Below, one piece after another: positions 1 to 5,000 of a DNA stretch of 5,950 nucleotides (within the stretch, counting starts at the first letter, position 1; each line of letters begins with the position of its first letter). The notes beneath the pieces were generated by a model that had not been told where the DNA came from, ran no database searches, and worked only from the letters and a program-made list of their open reading frames with translations. The DNA is from an uncultured Lachnospiraceae bacterium (GTDB lineage Bacteria; Bacillota; Clostridia; Lachnospirales; Lachnospiraceae). The stretch covers positions 1 to 5,950 of the forward strand of contig CACZQU010000245.1 of assembly GCA_902783305.1 (NCBI GenBank), in the 5' to 3' direction. The position numbers and the translations under genes were made by a program.

Positions 1-198
1 CGAATCACAATAAGGTGTTTTCACTCCATCGACACGGCATCCATTGCAATTGATCATTTCCGGAGTAATGTCCACACCATTCAGTTCTGACCATTCTCCA
101 GCAACTTTTACACGCAAATCATCATCATTATGAATTGTTGCAAGTCGGGCCTCACATTCCTCGCAGTCCAGTCCGCAATAAGCAATGTAGTCCTTCAT
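1..198 (-). CDS. DUF3795-type cysteine-rich protein, 5' part only
   Basis: The first 66 codons are present; the gene continues past the left edge. The protein opens MKDYIAYCGLDCEECEARLA, which is the usual start of DUF3795 proteins (YCGLDCxxCxA). Cysteines at residues 8, 12, 15, 51, 54 and 64 form CxxC-like pairs, so metal binding (probably zinc) is likely, but this is inference; the family has no settled biochemical role. No signal peptide is seen, so it should be cytoplasmic. The start at 196-198 is supported by an AAGGAG ribosome site at 210-215, 11 bases upstream. The gene follows tetR in the same direction with a 91-base gap and no convincing terminator, so co-transcription under the tetR operator is plausible. 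The family is usually around 100-150 residues, so about half is missing here. Confidence 0.85.
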   Translation of the reverse strand, partial: MKDYIAYCGLDCEECEARLATIHNDDDLRVKVAGEWSELNGVDITPEMINCNGCRVDGVKTPYCDS

Positions 199-212
199 AT
201 TATTTTTCTCTC

Positions 213-240
213 CTTATATACTACCTTCCTGTCATGTCAA
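213..240 (-). promoter_or_regulatory. Possible internal promoter before the DUF3795 gene
   Basis: On the minus strand a perfect -35 TTGACA (235-240) is followed after 16 bases by TATAAG (213-218), 5 of 6 matches to the -10 consensus. The -10 overlaps the AAGGAG ribosome site (210-215), so a transcript starting about 7 bases downstream would lack most of that site. This makes the promoter doubtful despite its good sequence. If it is not used, the gene depends on read-through from tetR. Confidence 0.3.
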
Positions 241-289
241 ACCCATAATCAGGAAATTTCAAAGCTTTCTAATTCAATGTATCCCTCGT

Positions 290-880
290 CTAAGCTCCAT
301 ATGTGTTAATAAAATGCCAACTGAATGTTTCTGCCCATGCCACCGCTTCATCCGTTTTCTCAGGCTCCCGGTCACACAGGTGAATCAGAGCGGAAATTGG
401 CGCAGTGTATGCAAAGGCAAGCATCTTAGGATCATCCTTCCGGAGCAGTCCCTTTTCCATCATGCCTGTAAATATCCGCGTAAACATTTCTGTAAGACCG
501 GTAAGGAAGTGTTTTGTTGCCAGTTCCCGCGCACGTACATCCCGGAACTGCTCAAGTGTCAGCACCTTACGCGTCATGATGATCTTCTCATCATGAACGG
601 TGATATTCACCATATGCATGGTCAGCCGGGTTAGCTCCTCCAAAGAATCCGGCACAGGCGGCAAGTGTTCAGGCGAACCAAAATGTTCCTCATAATAGGA
701 AATCATCTGGTCCAGGAGTGCATTCCAGATTGCTTCCTTGCTCTCATAATGTTTATAGACTCCGGACTTGACTAACCCGAGTGATGCACTTAGTTCACGT
801 ATATTTGTCCCAGCATAGCCGTTCTGTGAAAACATCTCCAGTGCAGAATCAAGTATTTTTTCTTTTGTGTCTTTTGCCAT
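290..880 (-). CDS. TetR-family transcriptional repressor
   Basis: This 196-residue protein has the TetR layout: an N-terminal three-helix DNA-binding domain (about residues 5-52) and an all-helical ligand/dimer domain. The opening KEKILDSALEMFSQNGYAGT and the recognition region around NIRELSASLGLVKSGVYKHY (residues 26-45), with SKEAIW after it, are standard for TetR_N. Length is typical of the family. The C-terminal part (TRKVLTLEQFRD, then LIHLCDREPEK) does not tell me the ligand. The start has a GAGGGG ribosome site at 884-889. Upstream lie a near-consensus promoter and a very strong double operator (901-944), so autorepression is expected. The likely regulated partner is the DUF3795 gene downstream; the upstream ArsC-like gene has its own promoter. 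The role (drug, redox or metabolite sensing) cannot be told from sequence. Confidence 0.95.
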   Translation of the reverse strand: MAKDTKEKILDSALEMFSQNGYAGTNIRELSASLGLVKSGVYKHYESKEAIWNALLDQMISYYEEHFGSPEHLPPVPDSLEELTRLTMHMVNITVHDEKIIMTRKVLTLEQFRDVRARELATKHFLTGLTEMFTRIFTGMMEKGLLRKDDPKMLAFAYTAPISALIHLCDREPEKTDEAVAWAETFSWHFINTYGA

Positions 881-900
881 AAACCCCTCTCTAAAAGTAT

Positions 901-944
901 AGTGACCTATCGTTCACCACTATACTAGTGAACGATAGGTCACT
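901..944. promoter_or_regulatory. TetR operator: 17-bp perfect inverted repeat
   Basis: The arms AGTGACCTATCGTTCAC (901-917) and GTGAACGATAGGTCACT (928-944) are perfect reverse complements around a 10-base centre. Each arm is itself a partial palindrome of form GTGA-N8-TCAC (902-917 and 928-943), the size of a single TetR-dimer site. The layout therefore fits two operators 26 bp apart, allowing two dimers. The centre holds a smaller overlapping palindrome, CACTA-TAC-TAGTG (918-930). The element covers the spacer, -10 and predicted start of the tetR promoter. Binding by the adjacent repressor is inferred from position and symmetry. Confidence 0.85.
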
Positions 945-950
945 TGTCAA
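922..950 (-). promoter_or_regulatory. tetR promoter
   Basis: On the minus strand a perfect -35 TTGACA (945-950) is followed by a 17-base spacer and TAGTAT (922-927), 4 of 6 matches to TATAAT. The spacer is exactly one operator arm (928-944). A start near 915 would give a leader of about 35 bases and would fall inside the second arm. A TATAGT (919-924) lies 3 bases further on but its spacing of 20 is poor. Confidence 0.75.
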
Positions 951-997
951 GGCCTTTTTTCAGACTGGTGTTTACTTCTGCACTCCTTTTCTGCTCT

Positions 998-1351
998 TCA
1001 TTTCAACTTCTCCGCCCATTCAACCTCTTTAAATCCAGTCAGCACGAAGTCGTCTCCGACCAACAGCGGACGCTTAACCAGCATCCCGTTCGTGGCCAAC
1101 AGCGCCAGCTGCTCGTCTTCGCTCATGTCCGGCAGTTTCTTCGACAAACCCATTTCCCGATAAGGGATACCACTTGTGTTCCAGAATCGCTTCAAGGGAA
1201 GACCGCTGATGGTGTAGTATTCCCGCAGTGTTTTTTCGTCGGGATGATCCGCCTTGATATCGATGACCTCATGTTCGATTCCTTTTTCATCCAGCCACTT
1301 CAGAGCCTTTTTACAAGTGGTACACCTGCTGTAGCAATAAACTTTAATCAT
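998..1351 (-). CDS. ArsC/Spx/MgsR-family thioredoxin-fold protein
   Basis: This 117-residue protein has the full length and layout of the ArsC/Spx/MgsR family. It begins MIKVYCYSRCTTCKKALKWL with a CxxC pair at Cys10 and Cys13, plus Cys6. The mid-region LPLKRFWNTSGIPYREMGL and the C-terminal segment KRPLLV...TGFKEVEW are conserved in this family. Such proteins in Firmicutes are often labelled arsenate reductase, but that activity is mostly unproven. The other options are an Spx-like RNA-polymerase-binding redox regulator or a glutaredoxin-like reductase. No arsR, arsB or acr3 gene lies nearby, which argues against a dedicated arsenic operon. A GGAGGA ribosome site (1357-1362) sits 5 bases before the start. 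The gene has its own promoter candidate at 1472-1500 and ends 117 bases before the tetR start. Confidence 0.92.
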   Translation of the reverse strand: MIKVYCYSRCTTCKKALKWLDEKGIEHEVIDIKADHPDEKTLREYYTISGLPLKRFWNTSGIPYREMGLSKKLPDMSEDEQLALLATNGMLVKRPLLVGDDFVLTGFKEVEWAEKLK

Positions 1352-1471
1352 GTTCTTCCTCCAAATACTGCACAGTCTTTCCGGCTGCCAACGAGTACTT
1401 ATTATACGACCGTCTTATTCACGATCTGCTTCCGCATTTATGTGTTCCAACTTTCGCTTTTTATTACAAAA

Positions 1472-1500
1472 ACTATAATCTATGATTATTGTGTTGGCAA
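1472..1500 (-). promoter_or_regulatory. Promoter for the ArsC-like gene
   Basis: On the minus strand TTGCCA (1495-1500, 5 of 6 to the -35 consensus) is followed after exactly 17 bases by TATAGT (1472-1477, 5 of 6 to the -10). The predicted start is near 1465, giving a leader of about 115 bases before the ATG at 1351. A perfect TATAAT lies closer to the gene (1401-1406), but I see no -35 at the right distance for it. Confidence 0.55.
1475..1489. promoter_or_regulatory. Palindrome over the ArsC-gene promoter
   Basis: ATAATC-TAT-GATTAT is a perfect 6-bp inverted repeat with a 3-base centre. It overlaps the -10 and half the spacer of the promoter at 1472-1500. Its size and position fit a repressor site; the AT-rich symmetry is reminiscent of Fur/PerR or ArsR-type boxes, but I cannot assign a regulator and none of those families is encoded in the window. 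Confidence 0.4.
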
Positions 1501-1710
1501 GCACACATTGATTGATACTACAACGCCCTCACGCTCTTTGAAGTGGTAAGAATTTTTTGGACACAATAATTGTTTTCTGAACATACAAAATAGATGTTTT
1601 GTCACGATGGACGACACCTTTGACATCGCTCCAGGAATCGCTGGTCAACAAAAGAAACAGAATCTGTGTGTACACGATTTGACGGTGACATCAGGCCTGG
1701 AAGAAGCGAT

Positions 1711-2005
1711 CTAGGCGGCAGGCGCCAGGTCATCATCATTTTCTATATACTTGAAGAAAAATTCATTGGCCAGCTCATCGATCCTCCCGGACTTTTTTTC
1801 CTTCTGCAGGAATTCATTCACGTAGTCCAGCAAATCTTCCGATCCTTTCGGCATAAGCATTCCAATCTGCCCATTTGTAAAGGGTTCATAGATCAGCGGT
1901 GCGGCAAGACGGTCATCCTGTCCGACATAATACCCGGCTTCCACGATCTCTGTGATCATAAGATCTGCTTCGCCAGAGGCAACCAGTCCAGGGATCTCCT
2001 TTCAT
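1711..2005 (-). pseudogene. Remnant of a family 3 ABC solute-binding protein
   Basis: The frame from 2001 down to 1711 encodes about 96 residues that look like the C-terminal end of an extracellular solute-binding protein of family 3 (amino-acid or cyclohexadienyl-dehydratase-like). Typical stretches are LVASGEADLMITEIVEAGYY, LAAPLIYEPFTNGQIGMLMP and then DLLDYVNEFLQKEKKSGRID. Complete members are about 240-280 residues with a signal peptide, so roughly two thirds is missing. An in-frame TGA (2002-2004) precedes the homologous stretch. An ATG at 2003-2005, with GGAGG about 9 bases upstream, reads in another frame and stops at 1913 after 30 codons. An internal Met at 1957-1959 would give 82 residues but lacks the export signal and first lobe. 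No permease or ATPase genes are adjacent. I judge it non-functional. Confidence 0.8.
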
Positions 2006-2098
2006 AATCTGCTTCCTCCCTTTGATTCATGAAGCTGCCAGGGATCTGAGGAAATCCCCTTCAGATGGGTTTTCTCAATTTCCGTTTTATATCCCTGG
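1988..2098. repeat. Three copies of CCAGGGAT around the gene scar
   Basis: CCAGGGATCT occurs at 1988-1997 and again at 2038-2047, a 10-base direct repeat with exactly 50 bases from copy to copy. The inverse ATCCCTGG occurs at 2091-2098, at the stop codon of the SLH protein gene. The first copy lies at the 5' end of the surviving solute-binding homology. Short repeats like these can mediate deletion or small duplication; that role here is inference. Confidence 0.5.
2044..2066 (-). repeat. Small hairpin after the SLH protein gene
   Basis: ATCTGA (2044-2049) and TCAGAT (2061-2066) pair, with two further G-C pairs possible if one base bulges. It lies 20-45 bases beyond the SLH gene stop, where a terminator would be expected, but on the minus strand no T-run follows it, so it is not a standard intrinsic terminator. 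It may only protect the 3' end of the message. Confidence 0.3.
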
Positions 2099-5000
2099 GG
2101 TTATCTTCTTTTCTTTTTCACTGAACCTCATCAGCATCGTCGCGACCTGAGCTCTCGTGGCGTCACTTTTCGGACTGAGTTCTTTATCATTCAATCCATT
2201 GATAACACCGTTCACGACCATCCAGTGCATCGCTTCATTCGCCCACCCGGATATCTGATCTGAATCTTCATAATCCAGCGGGAATGCCCATGCACCATGG
2301 AATCCTTTGCCTTTCGCCTGAGCAGACCGATAAAGAATGGTCGCAAGCTGCTCGCGGGTGACGTTTTTATTCGTTCCAAAGGTTTCCTCGTTGTAGCCAG
2401 TGACAATACCAGTTGAAGCCGCCCATCTGATCGCCTCTGTGTACCATTGACCTTTATAAACATCCTTAAACGACATCTGGTAATCTACAATCGGGGCGCC
2501 TTCCATTCTCCAAAGCATCGTCACAAGCATGGCTCGTGTGGTCGGTGTCATCGGCTCGAAGGTGGTTTTGTCAGTGCCATACATGATAGCCTTCTGAAGC
2601 GCCCAGTGAACTCCGTCGTGATACCAGGCATTTTTGTTTGAATCCGTGAACGGTGTGATTGGACAGGAGTCGTCTCTTGGGCAGTCTTGTACCGAAGCCT
2701 TTATCGTCAGTTCCACATCAGAAAAATTACTGGCGTAGTCTGTCATGAAATCCCCGTTATACTGCTCACTGAACAGCTTTAAGGTGTATTCGCCATACTC
2801 CAACTCATCCGGCAGTTTTATGCTGACCTCTCCATCCGCCTTATCCGGCTGTGAGAGTCTGCCATAATAGAGCGGACTATCGTTCTCATCCACTAACATG
2901 GCGGAGATGTATTCGTTTGGAGTTGTTTCATTGCCGACTGTTGCATTTTTATAATTCAATTTAACCTTACTGCCAGGATTGCCTGTGACTGACTTCTCTG
3001 TTACAGTAAATTCGCGGGAGCTGTCCAGAAGGGTTAGTTTCCAATCATTTCCGGTGTAGTCGGTAACGGGTTCCAGAGCTCCATCGCCAGTTTTACCGCC
3101 TTCGGCAGCAGATGTGAAGAGGACAGAGTCCAGATTGAGATTAAAAGCGGGGCGAACGCCAATACAGGCTTCAACAGGGAATCCTCCTACACCCCCACTC
3201 CCGTTCACGTAGACAATATAAGAAGGATAGTCTTTTATTGGCGAACGTAGCCACCAATAACTCTCTGCACTATTCCAATGAGATGAATCCTGATCAACAA
3301 TGCGCAATTTGCCATCCACATTTTTTGCCTCATCAATGGAAAGCGGCCACATAAGAGCATTTTCAACTGGATCACCGTTTATATCACTAATCATTTTTTT
3401 CTTAACAGCTTTCTCTTCCTGATTCGTGAGATTATTCGCAAAGTCTTCAATCTTTCCATAAATCTCACTGTCTTTATAATAAGTATCACTACCAAATGGA
3501 GTAGTACTCATCGCCCCGCCTGCCAACAGTGTCGCAGTTCCGCTTTCACTTGCTACTTCTTCACCATCGTAACCGATAACATACCAGGAATACGGAGTTG
3601 ACACATCATCAACATCCACATGATGACCGAACCACACCTTAGCAGCCTTTTCAGTATTACAACCAATCTCCAGATTCGCCGCTACAACATCATTCAAATA
3701 GTTGATCGCTTTAATTGTGTCAGTATCCGATGTATTTTCAATGTTAACAGTTATCCATTTTTTTGCTGAGTCAATATGTTCTATATCTCCTTTTACCTTA
3801 AACCAAACATAATAGGTTCCAGGATATTTTTTTGAAGGTATTTTAATACTGAATTTATTATCCTCCGGTTTTTTATCTGCACTCTTACTTACTGCGTATA
3901 GCAACGTTCCTCCTTCTGCTTTTCCTGGATACTTAAGGAGTACCTGTTCTGTTCCGTTATATACCAGATCAGCCGCAACCGGATCAGAAGCCACTACCCC
4001 CAATCCATCATATTGAGAATTATCTCCAAACGGAATAAAATGCGATAATAATTCTTCGATACAAAACTCTCCTGTCTTTTGAAATAGTCCAAATGTGTAT
4101 AAATCTATCTTTTGCAGCGTCCCTATTTCAGTATTATCTACCGACGAATGATCCGATAAATAGTTTCCATAATCGACAAGTTTATAATAATCTAAAAGCC
4201 ATTCGTAATAGCAACAAATAGTGAAGAATGCCTTTGTCGCTGAAGAGACCTGACTTTTATCAAGATCCGGATATTCTGATGAGTTTTTATAATTTTTTTC
4301 ATAATTATTAATCTCATCAAAACAGTTTTCTATTCCGGCTGCTTTGAAAAAATCTGCTGTTTTTTCTACTCCGTCCGCATATTCGAAGAGTGCCTGCATT
4401 ACCATTTTTACATTATTCTTGTCAATCGCATCCTGAGCTAACTCTCTGGCATTATTACAATCAAATTCTAATCCTGTTTCCCACTCCATAATATTGTTAA
4501 ATCCTAATTCATTTGAAGCGTCAATCCATGTTTTTGCATAAATATTTTTTGCAGAATCTACAGGATCTCCCGTGTATGTAGCTAAAGATAATACGATTGA
4601 AGCCACTTCATCTTCATCAATACTAAATGGAAGATCATCTGCTTTTCCCAAGTAATAATCAGAAACAGCCTCAGCGACATCATTTATATTGTCAGATAAA
4701 GAGTTCAATCTGTTCTTTATCTGATTGAGCTTTTCTAAATCTTCGGGATTAAGGCTATTATCTATGGTATTAAGCATAGTATCTACATTGATAGACAAAT
4801 CACCTACCGTGGATTGAAGCTCGGTATATTTAGAAGTCTTAACATTAGAAGCAGAGCCTGTCGTCTGAGCAGATCCGTCAGGGTCAGAATTCCCTGATGC
4901 TATTGCACTATTTTGATAATAAGTATTGGGAAGTAATTTATAGTATGGCAATAATTCTTCGTTAACAACTTTATACGCTTCTTTCACATCTTCAAAGGTG

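Larger units (their letters stand above)
1352..1710. other. 359-base gene-free stretch
   Basis: Between the ArsC-like gene and the solute-binding remnant I find no reading frame with recognisable protein similarity on either strand. It holds the ArsC-gene ribosome site and leader, the promoter and palindrome at 1472-1500, a perfect but poorly supported TATAAT on the minus strand (1401-1406), and an AT-only inverted repeat (ACAAAA at 1585-1590, TTTTGT at 1597-1602). No T-tailed GC-rich terminator was seen. Part of it may be decayed sequence from the same event that damaged the solute-binding gene. Confidence 0.5.

Noticed and set aside
314..634. Plus-strand frames opposite tetR
   Set aside because: They are antisense to a full-length TetR protein, and lack ribosome sites and recognisable content.
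945..960. AAGGCC plus six T's after the tetR operator considered as a plus-strand terminator
   Set aside because: The T-run does not directly follow the large palindrome, AAGGCCTT cannot form a loop, and no plus-strand gene needs a terminator here.
1401..1406. Perfect TATAAT on the minus strand before the ArsC-like gene
   Set aside because: The hexamer at the right distance upstream (GCAGAT) is not a -35; the pair at 1472-1500 is better, so this is kept only as an alternative.
944..1549. Plus-strand open frame of about 200 codons
   Set aside because: It lies across the well-supported minus-strand ArsC-like gene and its leader, has no ribosome site of note, and its translation shows no family resemblance.
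1585..1602. Inverted repeat ACAAAA-tagatg-TTTTGT considered as a terminator
   Set aside because: The stem is almost all A-T, six pairs long, and no T-run follows on either strand.
1666..2007. Plus-strand open frame of about 113 codons
   Set aside because: It is antisense to the clear solute-binding protein homology at 1711-2001 and its translation is not recognisable.
2212..2641. Short frames inside the SLH-coding region on both strands
   Set aside because: They overlap the triple SLH domain in other frames, have no similarity and are expected by chance in GC-richer coding DNA.
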